Shown here: piece by piece, positions 25,372 to 35,287 of the stretch
How the letters are laid out: each line of letters starts with the position of its first letter
How positions within the stretch are numbered: position 1 is the first letter of the stretch
From: Hyphomicrobiaceae bacterium
GTDB taxonomy: Bacteria; Pseudomonadota; Alphaproteobacteria; Rhizobiales; Methyloligellaceae
Reading direction: 5' to 3'
Length of the DNA stretch: 54,353 nt
Assembly: GCA_028066055.1 (NCBI GenBank)
Contig: JALCBY010000014.1
Span: 1 to 54,353, forward strand
Translations under genes and position numbers: made by a program
The notes under the pieces: generated by a model
The model's database searches: none
What the model saw: only the letters and a program-made list of their open reading frames with translations
Told to the model about the DNA's origin: nothing

Positions 25372-25399
25372 TATAATCTTTGTATAGAATAGTTCTAAT
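25372..25399 (+). promoter_or_regulatory. Promoter -10 and Irr-type iron control element before nfuA
   Basis: TATAAT at 25,372-25,377 is a perfect -10 hexamer. Just downstream, 25,383-25,399 reads TATAGAATAGTTCTAAT, an inverted repeat TAGAA-N3-TTCTA matching the rhizobial Irr box / ICE consensus (TTTAGAA-N3-TTCTAAA) with one or two outer mismatches. It would overlap the transcription start, so Irr bound there should block transcription. The irr gene itself is at 51,894 in this window. Confidence 0.65.
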
Positions 25400-25437
25400 C
25401 TGGCCCAGGCGGCCAGCAGCTGAAGAGACCACAGACC

Positions 25438-26001
25438 ATGTTTATTCAGACCGAAGCAACGCCAAACCCCGCAACTCTCAAGTTCCTACCCGGCAAGCCG
25501 GTGCTGGGCTCGGGAACGCTGGAATATCTGGATGCCAGGACGGCATCCAATTCACCGCTCGCGTCGCGGCTTTTCGGGATCGATGGTGTCACCGGCGTCT
25601 TTTTCGGTTCGGACTTCATCTCCGTCACGAAGGATGACGGAGAATGGCAGCACCTCAAGCCGGCGATTCTGGGTGCGATCATGGAACATTACATGTCCGG
25701 CGCGGATGTTGTCGAAGGCGATCATGTTTCGACTGACGTGAAGACCTCGGAGGAGTTTTTCGAGCCGGAAGATGCGGAGACGGTCAACACCATCAAGGAA
25801 CTGCTCGACACTCGTGTCCGGCCGGCGGTTGCCCAGGATGGCGGTGACATCACTTTCCAGGGGTTCCGTGAGGGCATCGTCTATCTTTCACTGCGTGGCG
25901 CGTGCGCGGGCTGCCCGAGTTCAACAGCGACGCTGCAGCATGGTATCGAAAACCTTCTCAAGCACTTTGTCCCCGAAGTTCAAGGCGTCCGGCCCATCTA
26001 G
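25438..26001 (+). CDS. nfuA: Nfu-type iron-sulfur cluster carrier (NifU C-terminal family)
   Basis: 187 residues. The N-terminal Nfu domain begins [20 protein letters not shown], as in mitochondrial NFU1 and its alphaproteobacterial relatives. The C-terminal NifU domain has the cluster-binding pair C156-A-G-C159 in [14 protein letters not shown]. It carries assembled 4Fe-4S clusters to target enzymes in the cytoplasm. The likely Irr box upstream fits iron control of Fe-S biogenesis. The symbol nfuA is by family; E. coli NfuA has a different N-terminal domain. Confidence 0.92.
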   Translation: MFIQTEATPNPATLKFLPGKPVLGSGTLEYLDARTASNSPLASRLFGIDGVTGVFFGSDFISVTKDDGEWQHLKPAILGAIMEHYMSGADVVEGDHVSTDVKTSEEFFEPEDAETVNTIKELLDTRVRPAVAQDGGDITFQGFREGIVYLSLRGACAGCPSSTATLQHGIENLLKHFVPEVQGVRPI

Positions 26002-26063
26002 AAAGTTTCCGCCGGGGCCCTGACGGGCCATCCAAAATCAGTCCGACCGATGAGGAGGTCGCG

Positions 26064-26654
26064 ATGAGCGATCGAATTTCGAATGATGCGCTGGATCAGC
26101 TCTTTCACGACGCACGGACCCACAACGCGTGGGAAGAGAAGGATGTGCCCGACGAGGTGCTCCGGGAACTGCTGGACATTGTCAAAATGGGCCCGACAAG
26201 TGCAAACTGCTCGCCCGCCCGCTTCGTGTTCGTGAAGTCGGATGAGGCAAAACGCCGGCTTGAGCCCCATCTGGCCGAAGGCAACCGCAAAAAGACGATG
26301 AGCGCACCGGTCTGTGCCATTATCGGGCAAGATCTGGAATTCCATCATCATCTTCCCGAGCTGTTTCCTCATACGGATGCCAAAAGCTGGTTCGACGGTA
26401 ATGATGAGCTGATCGAGAAGACCGCCTTCCGGAATGCAACGCTTCAGGGTGCGTACTTTATCATTGCGGCCCGTGCACTCGGTCTTGACACAGGACCCAT
26501 GTCGGGCTTCGATCATGACGGTGTGGACGGGGAGTTTTTTGCCGGCCGCAAGGTCAAGTCGAACTTTCTTTGCAATCTGGGGTATGGCGATCCTTCGGTC
26601 CTCTTCGAACGTTCGCCACGCTTCAAGTTCGACGAGTTCGCCGAAATCCTTTGA
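26064..26654 (+). CDS. Nitroreductase family, RutE-like malonic semialdehyde reductase
   Basis: 196 residues from ATG at 26,064 with a strong site GAGGAGG upstream; this is the length of RutE. Blocks typical of the RutE/HadB subfamily are [61 protein letters not shown] and [10 protein letters not shown]. The family uses FMN and NAD(P)H to reduce small carbonyl, nitro or quinone compounds. No other rut genes are present, so a pyrimidine-degradation role is not supported by context. Lies 62 bp after nfuA and 31 bp before tsaB. Confidence 0.85.
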   Translation: MSDRISNDALDQLFHDARTHNAWEEKDVPDEVLRELLDIVKMGPTSANCSPARFVFVKSDEAKRRLEPHLAEGNRKKTMSAPVCAIIGQDLEFHHHLPELFPHTDAKSWFDGNDELIEKTAFRNATLQGAYFIIAARALGLDTGPMSGFDHDGVDGEFFAGRKVKSNFLCNLGYGDPSVLFERSPRFKFDEFAEIL

Positions 26655-26685
26655 AAACCGGTTCGAAAAGAGTGCCAATAGGCGC

Positions 26686-27381
26686 ATGAATGTGCTGGCT
26701 CTCGATACGACACTCGGCGCGTGTTCCGCGGCCGTTGCACGAGGCGAACCGGACGCTCCCGACACGACGGGCGCATTCGAGCTTCGCGAACGCGAGCATG
26801 CGGAAGCGATCATCCCCATGATCGAGCATGTGCTAACCGATGCGGGTATCGGCTACGAAGATCTGGACGCGATTGCCGTCACCACAGGCCCGGGATCATT
26901 CACCGGCGTACGTGTCGGGATCGCAACCGCGCGCGGGCTGGCGCTCGCTCTTGACCTGCCGCTAATTGGGGCAACGAGCCTGGAAGTGATGGCTCGCAAG
27001 GCCCTGGAAAAGATCAACGACGCGCCGGATGTGCTCGGTGTTGTCGTGGATGCAAGGCGTGGTCAGGTCTATATGGCGGTCTTTGACGGTTCAGGTTCAA
27101 CCAGATCGGTGCCGGAAGCTCTTACACCCGAGCGGGCCGTCACACGTCTGCCCGAAGGTGGTCATACCGTGCTCGTTGGCGGGGGTGCAGAACTGGTCCG
27201 TCAGGCATCTGCCGATCCCAAGGCGTTGCAGGTCGTTCTGCCGGACCTGCAGCCCGATGCGCAGATGCTGGCCCGTATGGCCATGACCCGCACACCGGAG
27301 CGCGAACCGCTCCGACCGCTTTATCTGCGGCCTCCTGACGCAAAACCACAGAGTGGCAAGGCAATACCGCGGCGCGACTGA
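26686..27381 (+). CDS. tsaB: tRNA threonylcarbamoyladenosine protein TsaB
   Basis: 231 residues from ATG at 26,686. MNVLALDTTLGACSAAV, HAEAIIPMIEHVL, AVTTGPGSFTGVRVGIATARGLAL-type block and VVVDARRGQVYMAVF identify TsaB (YeaZ), the ASKHA-fold partner of TsaD in making t6A at tRNA position 37. In most related genomes rimI follows directly and then fur; here fur comes next after 96 bp with no trace of rimI. Confidence 0.95.
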   Translation: MNVLALDTTLGACSAAVARGEPDAPDTTGAFELREREHAEAIIPMIEHVLTDAGIGYEDLDAIAVTTGPGSFTGVRVGIATARGLALALDLPLIGATSLEVMARKALEKINDAPDVLGVVVDARRGQVYMAVFDGSGSTRSVPEALTPERAVTRLPEGGHTVLVGGGAELVRQASADPKALQVVLPDLQPDAQMLARMAMTRTPEREPLRPLYLRPPDAKPQSGKAIPRRD

Positions 27382-27477
27382 CTCGTCATCTGCGCGGTCT
27401 GGGGGCCGAGCCGTGTGGACGCGGCAAGGTGCTTGCGCCTATAACGGCGCTACACAGCGGCAACACACGTAAGATCA

Positions 27478-27915
27478 ATGGCCAAGCCCGATAATCCCGA
27501 AAGCCGTCTTGAGCGCCTGTGTCGTGAATACGGGATGCGGATGACCGGCCAGCGGCGGGTCATCGCGAGCGTGTTATCTGACGCGAAAGACCATCCCGAT
27601 GTCGAGGAAGTTCACCGGCGGGCCAGCTCTGTGGATTCGAATATTTCCCTTTCTACGGTCTATCGGACGGTGAGGCTGTTCGAGGAAGCGGGGATTCTCG
27701 AACGCCATGAATTCGGCGACGGGCGCGCCCGCTATGAACAGGTGGCCAAGGAGCATCACGATCATCTGATCGATATACGCACGGGCAAGGTCATCGAGTT
27801 CCAAAACGAACAGGTCGAAAAGCTCCAGGAAGCGATTGCCCGCGAACTCGGTTATGAACTCGTAGATCACCGGCTCGAGCTCTACGGCGTACCGCTCAAG
27901 GACAAGGGTAAATAG
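27478..27915 (+). CDS. fur: Fur-family regulator (Fur/Mur type)
   Basis: 145 residues. Winged helix with recognition region SLSTVYRTVRLFEEAGILER, then the metal-site run EHHDHLIDIRTGKVIEF. It lacks the C-terminal CxxC pairs of gamma-proteobacterial Fur, as is usual for alphaproteobacterial Fur/Mur. In rhizobia the orthologue in this neighbourhood (tsaB-rimI-fur-plsC-miaB) is Mur, responding to manganese, while Irr and RirA control iron; in other alphaproteobacteria it senses iron. Sequence alone does not decide the metal. Confidence 0.9.
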   Translation: MAKPDNPESRLERLCREYGMRMTGQRRVIASVLSDAKDHPDVEEVHRRASSVDSNISLSTVYRTVRLFEEAGILERHEFGDGRARYEQVAKEHHDHLIDIRTGKVIEFQNEQVEKLQEAIARELGYELVDHRLELYGVPLKDKGK

Positions 27916-27956
27916 ATTGGGAGGCCCCGCGCCTCACGCCGCCCGACCCGGATATC

Positions 27957-28784
27957 ATGCGAGAACTGCGCGCCCTTGTCATACTCATCGGTTTCTTCCT
28001 GTTCACCGTGCCCCTCATGCCGCTTCAGCTTGCATTGCGCTATGTGAACACCGATTGGGCACGGCGCTTTCCGCACTGGTACCACAGGCATGTATGCCGA
28101 TTGCTGGGTATCAGGATCCATCAGCAGGGAGAAATTGCCGAAGATCGTCCCGTGCTCCTCATCGCGAACCATATCTCCTGGCTCGATATTTCCGTTCTGA
28201 GCGCTGTCGGGCCGGTTTCATTCGTGGCCAAATCGGAAGTGGGAACGTGGCCGTTCATCAGCTGGCTCGCCAAACTGCAGGGCAGCGTGTTCGTGGAACG
28301 CAGGCAACGCATGAATACGCATACGTCTGCGAGTGAAATCATGAACCGTTTGCGCGAGGGCGATCACATCGTGATCTTCGCGGAAGGGACGAGTTCGGAC
28401 GGCAACCGGGTCCTGCCGTTCAGGACATCCCTGTTCGCTGCCGCCAAACCGCGCGGCGAAGAAGCGAAGAACCATGAGGACAGTATCTACGTCCAGACGC
28501 TGGCAATCGCATACACCCGTCAGCAGGGCCTGCCACTCGGGCGGCGGGGGCGGCCAAGCGTCGCATGGTATGGCGATATGGAAATCGCCGGCCACGCCTG
28601 GGAGTTGCTCAAGCGCGGCCCGCTTGATGCGCATGTCTGTGTCGGTGCGCCGGTGAACCTGCGTGAATTCGACAATCGCAAGGCTCTCGCAGCCTTCGCC
28701 GAGAAGCAGATAAGGTCCGATGTGGCCGATATCCTCCATCCGCGCAAACTGCCCGGATCTCCTGGGGCCGTCGATTCAGGATAA
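27957..28784 (+). CDS. plsC: 1-acyl-sn-glycerol-3-phosphate acyltransferase
   Basis: 275 residues. One N-terminal hydrophobic segment (ALVILIGFFLFTVPLMPLQ) is followed by the catalytic block NHISWLDISVL (H-x4-D), the substrate block GSVFVERRQR, and FAEGTSSDGNRVLPF. It makes phosphatidic acid from lysophosphatidic acid at the inner membrane. An OlsA activity (second acyl step of ornithine lipid) cannot be excluded because OlsA belongs to the same family, but the gene's place between fur and miaB is that of plsC. Confidence 0.9.
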   Translation: MRELRALVILIGFFLFTVPLMPLQLALRYVNTDWARRFPHWYHRHVCRLLGIRIHQQGEIAEDRPVLLIANHISWLDISVLSAVGPVSFVAKSEVGTWPFISWLAKLQGSVFVERRQRMNTHTSASEIMNRLREGDHIVIFAEGTSSDGNRVLPFRTSLFAAAKPRGEEAKNHEDSIYVQTLAIAYTRQQGLPLGRRGRPSVAWYGDMEIAGHAWELLKRGPLDAHVCVGAPVNLREFDNRKALAAFAEKQIRSDVADILHPRKLPGSPGAVDSG

Positions 28785-28900
28785 CCACGCGATGAGATGG
28801 ACGTGACCGGTGTTCCCCGGTAAAAGGCGCGTGCATGAGAGGCCGCCGCGATCCATGATTGGCACTAAAGCGATTGCTACGGACATTGCGAGCGATTGAA

Positions 28901-30280
<1,380 letters not shown>

Positions 30281-30381
30281 GCGAGCGAATGGTCGGAGAC
30301 CGGAAAGTACGACGCGCGCACGAGATAAAGATGAGACAGGCGCACGCTGCGCATTGTGCAAACGAGCTTAGATAAGACAAC

Positions 30382-31365
30382 TTGACGACCCAGGACACTT
30401 TGACTTCCGAGCATCGGCTTGTTGTCCCGTTTGACGACAATCGACTGGTGGCTGAGCTTTTCGGCGAGTATGACGCCAATCTTGCCGTGCTCGAGGACCG
30501 GCTCGACATTCAGGCGGCTGCCAGGGGCAACGTCGTGACGCTCAGTGGTCCGGTTTCGGCATGCGAAATCGCAAAGCAGGTTCTCGAGGAACTGTATGGC
30601 CGTCTGGGCGCTGGCGAGAGCATTGGTCCCGGAGAGATCGAGGGTGCGATCCGTCACGCCCATGCCGGACCGGCAACGGCGGATGGGTCCGTCGAAGGAG
30701 AAACCGGCGGCGTCAGGAAAATCCGGACGCGGAAGCGTGTCATCTCGGCGCGTTCCCCGGCGCAGAGCGAGTATCTTCACGCCCTTTCGAAGAAAGATCT
30801 GGTGTTCGCAACCGGGCCTGCCGGTACCGGCAAAACTTATCTCGCTGTCGCGTTCGCCGCGGGCATGCTCGAGCGCGGTGAGGTGGAGCGGCTGATATTG
30901 TCACGGCCTGCAATCGAGGCGGGCGAACGGCTCGGATTTCTTCCCGGGGACATGCGCGAGAAGGTGGACCCGTATCTGCGCCCGCTTTACGACGCTCTCT
31001 ACGACGTGCTGGCTCCCGGCAAGGTCGAGAGAGGACTGGAGACGGGGATGATCGAAATTGCGCCGCTTGCTTTCATGCGCGGGCGAACCCTTTCGAACGC
31101 GGCAATCATTCTCGACGAAGCGCAAAACTGCACGGCTACACAGATGAAGATGTTTTTGACCCGTATCGGCGACGGTTCGAAAATGGTGGTTACGGGAGAC
31201 CCGACCCAGGTCGATCTGCCTGCCGGACAGCGCTCCGGCCTGAACGAGGCCATCGGGCGGCTCCGCCACATCCCTGAAATCGCACATATCGCCTTTACCC
31301 AATCCGATGTTGTGCGCCGCGAGCTCGTCTCGAAGATCGTGGCGGCTTACGAGAAGGATGACTGA
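30382..31365 (+). CDS. phoH: PhoH-like ATPase (YbeZ type)
   Basis: 327 residues from TTG at 30,382; an in-frame TAA 9 bases upstream leaves no earlier start. The N-terminal part (VVPFDDNRLVAELFGEYDAN) and KH-like segment precede the ATPase core with Walker A GPAGTGKT (145-152), SRPAIEAGERLGFLPGD and Walker B IILDEAQN. YbeZ-type PhoH proteins work with YbeY in rRNA processing, and ybeY follows 6 bases after the stop. Confidence 0.94.
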   Translation: MTTQDTLTSEHRLVVPFDDNRLVAELFGEYDANLAVLEDRLDIQAAARGNVVTLSGPVSACEIAKQVLEELYGRLGAGESIGPGEIEGAIRHAHAGPATADGSVEGETGGVRKIRTRKRVISARSPAQSEYLHALSKKDLVFATGPAGTGKTYLAVAFAAGMLERGEVERLILSRPAIEAGERLGFLPGDMREKVDPYLRPLYDALYDVLAPGKVERGLETGMIEIAPLAFMRGRTLSNAAIILDEAQNCTATQMKMFLTRIGDGSKMVVTGDPTQVDLPAGQRSGLNEAIGRLRHIPEIAHIAFTQSDVVRRELVSKIVAAYEKDD

Positions 31366-31371
31366 AAGCCG

Positions 31372-31923
31372 ATGGGCACGTCTGAACCGGGTCACAGTAT
31401 GACGCCAGTTTCAAGCAGGTCTCCGTCACGCAGGTTGCTGGTCGATGTCGTTCGGCGTGCCGATCTCTGGGCGTCTCACGTTCCGGAAGAAGCTCTCGTG
31501 CTTGCCGCAAAGGCAGCGTTTGCCGCATGCGAGCCCGGCCCGGGCCGCGCGGAGGTTTCGCTTCTCCTTGGCGACGATGCGGAAGTCCGGGAACTCAATC
31601 GAAACTGGCGTGGCAAGGACGAGCCGACCAATGTGCTCTCGTTTCCGCTGGGCGTGGCGCCTTGCGGAGATGAACCGCGATCGCTGGGCGACGTGGCCCT
31701 TGCTTGTGAGACGGTCATGCGAGAGGCTCGGGAACGGGGTATCCCGCCGGAACAGCATGCCGTCCATCTTGTCGTACACGGTATGTTGCATCTGATGGGC
31801 TTCGATCATGTGAGCGAGGAAGGTGCTCAGGAAATGGAAGCGCTGGAAACACGAATTCTGGCGGAGCTCGGATTTCCCGATCCCTATGCACCACACGCCG
31901 TGCTGGCCGGTGAAGAACTGTGA
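31372..31923 (+). CDS. ybeY: Endoribonuclease YbeY (rRNA maturation factor)
   Basis: 183 residues. The zinc-binding H-x3-H-x5-H motif is VHGMLHLMGFDH (His136, His140, His146), and LNRNWRGKDEPTNVLSFPLG is the other conserved block. It acts in 16S rRNA 3'-end maturation and ribosome quality control. The stop overlaps the GTG start of corC by 4 bases. Confidence 0.96.
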   Translation: MGTSEPGHSMTPVSSRSPSRRLLVDVVRRADLWASHVPEEALVLAAKAAFAACEPGPGRAEVSLLLGDDAEVRELNRNWRGKDEPTNVLSFPLGVAPCGDEPRSLGDVALACETVMREARERGIPPEQHAVHLVVHGMLHLMGFDHVSEEGAQEMEALETRILAELGFPDPYAPHAVLAGEEL

Positions 31924-32915
31924 GCGAAACACCACTCATAGATGAGAGCGCCCGCGCGCGGGAGGATGCAGGCTCGGAGCCGCCGCGTCTTGGATGGTTT
32001 GGCCGGCTGCTTGCGCGCATCGGTATCGGTGAAGAGCGTGAGGATGCGCGCGAGATCATCGAGGAAGCGCTCGAGAATGAGGAGAGTACGGCCCAGAGCT
32101 TCTCGCCTCAGGAGCGGTTGATGCTGGGCAACCTGCTGCGCTTCGGCGAGCTGCGGGTTGAAGACGTTATGGTTCCGCGCGCGGATATCACGGCCATCGA
32201 AAATACCGCTTCACTTTCGGAACTTCTGCAGGTGTTCCAGGATGCCGGCCATTCGCGGATTCCGGTTTACGCCGGAACACTCGACGATCCGCGCGGCATG
32301 ATTCATATCAAGGATCTCATGGCTTGGATTACCGCCCAGGCGGCCGGTGACAAAAAATCGTCTGCAACAAAGACGAAGGACGGTGAAGGACCTTCATTTC
32401 ATCTTGGCAATGTGAACCTGTCGCGAACGGTGGCTAAGGCACAGATCCAGCGTGAAGTTCTGTTCGTGCCGCCATCCATGTCGGGACTTGATCTTTTGCT
32501 GAGAATGCAGACGACACGTATCCATCTTGCGCTGGTCGTTGACGAATACGGGGGAACGGACGGCCTGGTCTCGATCGAGGACCTTGTCGAGGAAATCGTC
32601 GGTGAAATCGAAGACGAGCACGACCAGAACGACGCCCCGCTCATCGTTGAAGACGAGGGGTCGGGGCTGATCGCGGACGCGCGCGCGCAGGTTGTCGACC
32701 TGGAGGAGAAACTCGGCGTCTCGCTCCTGTCCCCGGATCGTGAAGAGGACATTGATACGCTGGGTGGGCTGGTCTTTGTCCTGGCCGGGCGTGTGCCAGT
32801 TCGCGGCGAGCTCGTGCGTCACGAAACGGGCTTCGAGTTCGAGGTGCTGGACGCGGATGCCCGACGCATTAAGCGGGTCAAGGTTCATCGCGGCCGGACA
32901 TCGGACAAGACCTAG
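31920..32915 (+). CDS. corC: CorC/TlyC-type CBS-domain protein
   Basis: 331 residues from GTG overlapping the ybeY stop. Two CBS domains (start MVPRADITAIENTASLSEL; second after FVPPSMSGLDLLLRMQT) and a C-terminal CorC_HlyC domain (VLDADARRIKRVKVHRG). No membrane segments, unlike the longer YfjD-type proteins. The protein is linked to magnesium/cobalt handling and in this gene order stands between ybeY and lnt; the exact role is not settled. Confidence 0.9.
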   Translation: MSETPLIDESARAREDAGSEPPRLGWFGRLLARIGIGEEREDAREIIEEALENEESTAQSFSPQERLMLGNLLRFGELRVEDVMVPRADITAIENTASLSELLQVFQDAGHSRIPVYAGTLDDPRGMIHIKDLMAWITAQAAGDKKSSATKTKDGEGPSFHLGNVNLSRTVAKAQIQREVLFVPPSMSGLDLLLRMQTTRIHLALVVDEYGGTDGLVSIEDLVEEIVGEIEDEHDQNDAPLIVEDEGSGLIADARAQVVDLEEKLGVSLLSPDREEDIDTLGGLVFVLAGRVPVRGELVRHETGFEFEVLDADARRIKRVKVHRGRTSDKT

Positions 32916-32930
32916 ACGAACAGCCGGCGC

Positions 32931-34553
32931 ATGCAACGGATTGTCGATTTCCTGAGCAGCCAGACGACGTGGCGACGCTGGGGAATTGCTTTCCTGGCCG
33001 GTGCGCTTTCGATGCTGGCGCTGGCGCCGGTGTATTTCTGGCCCGTTCTGCTGCTGACGTTTCCGGTTCTTGTTTGGCAACTGGACGGCTGCTATTTCGA
33101 CCAGAATCGCAAGCCACAGCTGTCCTTTGCGTCACTTCGCTCGGCAGCCGCGGTGGGGTGGGCCTTCGGATTTGGGTTTTTTCTCACCGGGCTGTACTGG
33201 ATCGGGTTCGCGTTTCTGGTGGAAGCCAACGTTTTCGCGTGGTTGCTGCCGTTCGCTGTGACGCTCATGCCGGCTGGCTTGGCGCTCTTTTTTGCCATGG
33301 CCGCGATGATTGCCGGGCTCATGTGGCGGCCGGGAGTGGCGCGACTTGTCGCCCTGGCAATTGCCTTTGCGGTTGCCGAATGGCTGCGCGGCCACATACT
33401 CACCGGCTTCCCCTGGAATGCGCCGGGTTATGCGCTGGCTGCGCCGGGTGCGCTGATGCAATGGGCGTCTGTTTTCGGGGTCTACGGCCTCAACCTTCTC
33501 GCCGTCCTGATCTTCAGTTCGCCTGCGGCGCTGTGGTCGCCGGGCGTTGGCGCACCGGAGTTTGAGCTGCGACGTTGCGCCTACCCGGCGCTCATGGCGG
33601 CAGTTCTGGCCGGGGCGTATCTCTGGGGATACTGGCGCCTCGAGAAGGCCAGCGTTGACTATGTGGACGGTGTGAAGCTGAGAATCGTTCAGCCGAACAT
33701 TCCTCAGAAGGAGAAATGGAAACCTGAAAACCGGGGAGCGATTTTTGAACGCTACATGGCGGTTTCGCGTCGGGGTGCGCCGCGCGAACAGATAGACGGT
33801 GTCACACATCTGATCTGGCCAGAGTCGGCATTGCCGTTCCTGTTGGAAGATACGCCTGATGCGCTCAATGCGATCTCAGCCATGATGCCCGACGGATCGG
33901 TCCTGATTACAGGCGCTGCGCGCGCGGGCAGGAACGAGACCATGTCCGGGGGCGGTAGGTCCGTCCCGATCTTCAACAGCCTGTTCGTCATGGATCACCA
34001 CGCCAATCTAATCTCATTCTATGACAAGGCTCATCTCGTGCCATTCGGCGAATACCTCCCCTTCCAGAGCACGCTCGAGTCAATCGGCCTTGAACAGCTG
34101 ACGCGGGTGCGCGGAGGGTTCACGGCCGGAACCGGCGCGCGCCTGACATCGGTGCCGAACGCACCGCCGTTCATCGCCCTGATTTGCTACGAAATCATAT
34201 TTCCCGATGCGATCAGGGATGGCGACGAGGAACCGGGCTGGTTGCTCAATCTGACCAACGATGCCTGGTTTGGCGATACGGCGGGACCGCATCAGCATTT
34301 TCATCAGGCGCGCGTCCGGGCTGTCGAGCAGGGCCTTCCAATGGTGAGGGCGGCGAATACCGGCATTTCCGCCGTAACCGACCCGTACGGGCGAATTGTC
34401 GCAGAACTTCCCCGAAACATAGCTCAGGTTATCGATACCCCTTTGCCCCATGCCGCGCCGCATACGGTTTTCGTCCGGTTTGGCGGATCAGTGTTTGCCC
34501 TACTTCTGCTCATTTCGCTTGCAACATGGTGGGGATTGACTTTTCGTCAGTAA
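32931..34553 (+). CDS. lnt: Apolipoprotein N-acyltransferase
   Basis: 540 residues with about seven hydrophobic segments and a periplasmic nitrilase-fold domain from about 230. The catalytic triad blocks are visible: WPESALPF (Glu), YDKAHLVPFGEYLP (Lys) and ALICYEIIFPD (Cys). It adds the third acyl chain to the N-terminal cysteine of lipoproteins at the inner membrane. Starts 15 bases after corC, so probably in the same operon from phoH. Confidence 0.96.
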   Translation: MQRIVDFLSSQTTWRRWGIAFLAGALSMLALAPVYFWPVLLLTFPVLVWQLDGCYFDQNRKPQLSFASLRSAAAVGWAFGFGFFLTGLYWIGFAFLVEANVFAWLLPFAVTLMPAGLALFFAMAAMIAGLMWRPGVARLVALAIAFAVAEWLRGHILTGFPWNAPGYALAAPGALMQWASVFGVYGLNLLAVLIFSSPAALWSPGVGAPEFELRRCAYPALMAAVLAGAYLWGYWRLEKASVDYVDGVKLRIVQPNIPQKEKWKPENRGAIFERYMAVSRRGAPREQIDGVTHLIWPESALPFLLEDTPDALNAISAMMPDGSVLITGAARAGRNETMSGGGRSVPIFNSLFVMDHHANLISFYDKAHLVPFGEYLPFQSTLESIGLEQLTRVRGGFTAGTGARLTSVPNAPPFIALICYEIIFPDAIRDGDEEPGWLLNLTNDAWFGDTAGPHQHFHQARVRAVEQGLPMVRAANTGISAVTDPYGRIVAELPRNIAQVIDTPLPHAAPHTVFVRFGGSVFALLLLISLATWWGLTFRQ

Positions 34554-34564
34554 ACGGAGGAATT

Positions 34565-34630
34565 TTGAGATCGTTGATGCTCAACAATTATATAAGTTTC
34601 GCTTATATAAAGAATTTATTTCAGCGATAG
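34565..34630 (+). CDS. Possible 21-codon small ORF or leader peptide
   Basis: TTG at 34,565 is preceded 4 bases upstream by GGAGG, the best ribosome-site match in this intergenic region. It reads MRSLMLNNYISFAYIKNLFQ and one more residue, then stops; an inner ATG gives 17 residues. It lies directly after lnt and overlaps the 9-bp palindrome at 34,588. It could be a leader peptide, a small membrane-active protein, or chance. Confidence 0.25.
   Translation: MRSLMLNNYISFAYIKNLFQR
34588..34610. promoter_or_regulatory. Perfect 9-bp palindrome upstream of the HTH regulator
   Basis: TTATATAAG-TTTCG-CTTATATAA, perfect arms with a 5-base spacer, in a strikingly AT-rich patch. It lies about 24 bases upstream of a -35 candidate (34,634). 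The symmetry suits a dimeric Cro/CI-type regulator, so autoregulation by the next gene is likely. A weak AT-rich terminator of lnt is the alternative, but no U-tract follows directly. Confidence 0.55.
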
Positions 34631-34633
34631 CCC

Positions 34634-34662
34634 TTGACGTCAATACTCGTAATAAATAGAAG
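34634..34662 (+). promoter_or_regulatory. Candidate promoter of the HTH regulator
   Basis: TTGACG (34,634-34,639; 5 of 6) and TAGAAG (34,657-34,662; 4 of 6) with 17 bases between, about 75 bases before the start codon. Confidence 0.4.
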
Positions 34663-34735
34663 AATACAAGCACTTTGATTCTTAATCCAGAAAAACTGTT
34701 GCGTCGGTATCTGGTGATTTACTGGGGCTTGTCTT

Positions 34736-35200
34736 ATGCAAGATGGTGAGGGGATGGTGACGACCGACGTATCTTCAAAACAGAAGAAGAAAGGTCCAAA
34801 CCCTGTCGACATTCATGTTGGCAGCCGGGTCAGGTTGCGCCGGATGCTTGTCGGATTAAGCCAGGAAAAACTTGGCGATAGTATGGGCCTCACTTTCCAG
34901 CAGATTCAGAAGTACGAAAAGGGTGTAAACCGGATCGGCGCGAGCCGTCTCTTCAAGCTTTCACAGGTGCTTGATGTCCCGGTTCAGTTTTTCTTCGATG
35001 GAATGCCTGCTGTCGAAGACGGGAGTATGCCCGAACTCGGCGATGGCGATTCTGAATCCTATCTTTATGAGTTCCTGAATACGCGTGATGGCCTCGAACT
35101 CAATCGCGCCTTCATGAAGGTCAGCAATCCGGAAGTCCGCAGAGCCATCATCGATCTCGTGCGCACCTTGGGACGCGGCAAAGGTCGCAGCAAGTCCTAA
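34736..35200 (+). CDS. Cro/CI-type HTH transcriptional regulator (PraR/PhrR-like)
   Basis: 154 residues from ATG at 34,736; ATG at 34,754 (MVTTDVSSKQKKK) is an equally possible start. HTH_XRE domain at about 25-80: VDIHVGSRVRLRRMLVGLSQ, EKLGDSMGLTFQQIQKYEKG, NRIGASRLFKLSQVL. A tail rich in acidic residues and the end VRRAIIDLVRTLGRGKGRSK follow. Regulators of this exact type sit between lnt and metK in many Hyphomicrobiales; some (PraR/PhrR) act in biofilm, symbiosis or pH response. The palindrome upstream is a candidate binding site. Confidence 0.88.
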   Translation: MQDGEGMVTTDVSSKQKKKGPNPVDIHVGSRVRLRRMLVGLSQEKLGDSMGLTFQQIQKYEKGVNRIGASRLFKLSQVLDVPVQFFFDGMPAVEDGSMPELGDGDSESYLYEFLNTRDGLELNRAFMKVSNPEVRRAIIDLVRTLGRGKGRSKS

Positions 35201-35222
35201 CTCCATCTCTCATGCTTGACAG

Positions 35223-35284
35223 GGCTACAGATTGATTGCGAGAAAGCCCCGCTTTCAATCAACAGCCAAGCGGCATTAGGGGGG
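35223..35284 (+). promoter_or_regulatory. Structured metK leader with possible ribosome-site masking
   Basis: TTGATTG (35,232-35,238) pairs with CAATCAA (35,256-35,262); GGCT (35,223-35,226) with AGCC (35,264-35,267) extends the stem. Inside, AAAGC/GCTTT can pair, or the CCCC at 35,247-35,250 can instead pair with GGGGGG (35,279-35,284), the metK ribosome site. A stem with a loop pairing to the ribosome site is the layout of SAM-II-type riboswitches, but I do not see a known SAM core sequence by eye. Confidence 0.4.
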
Positions 35285-35287
35285 CGT

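Noticed and set aside
35216-35244. TTGACA at 35,216 as a metK promoter
   Set aside because: The matching -10 position reads CGAGAA, a poor fit, and it would start transcription inside the structured leader. Kept only as an alternative.
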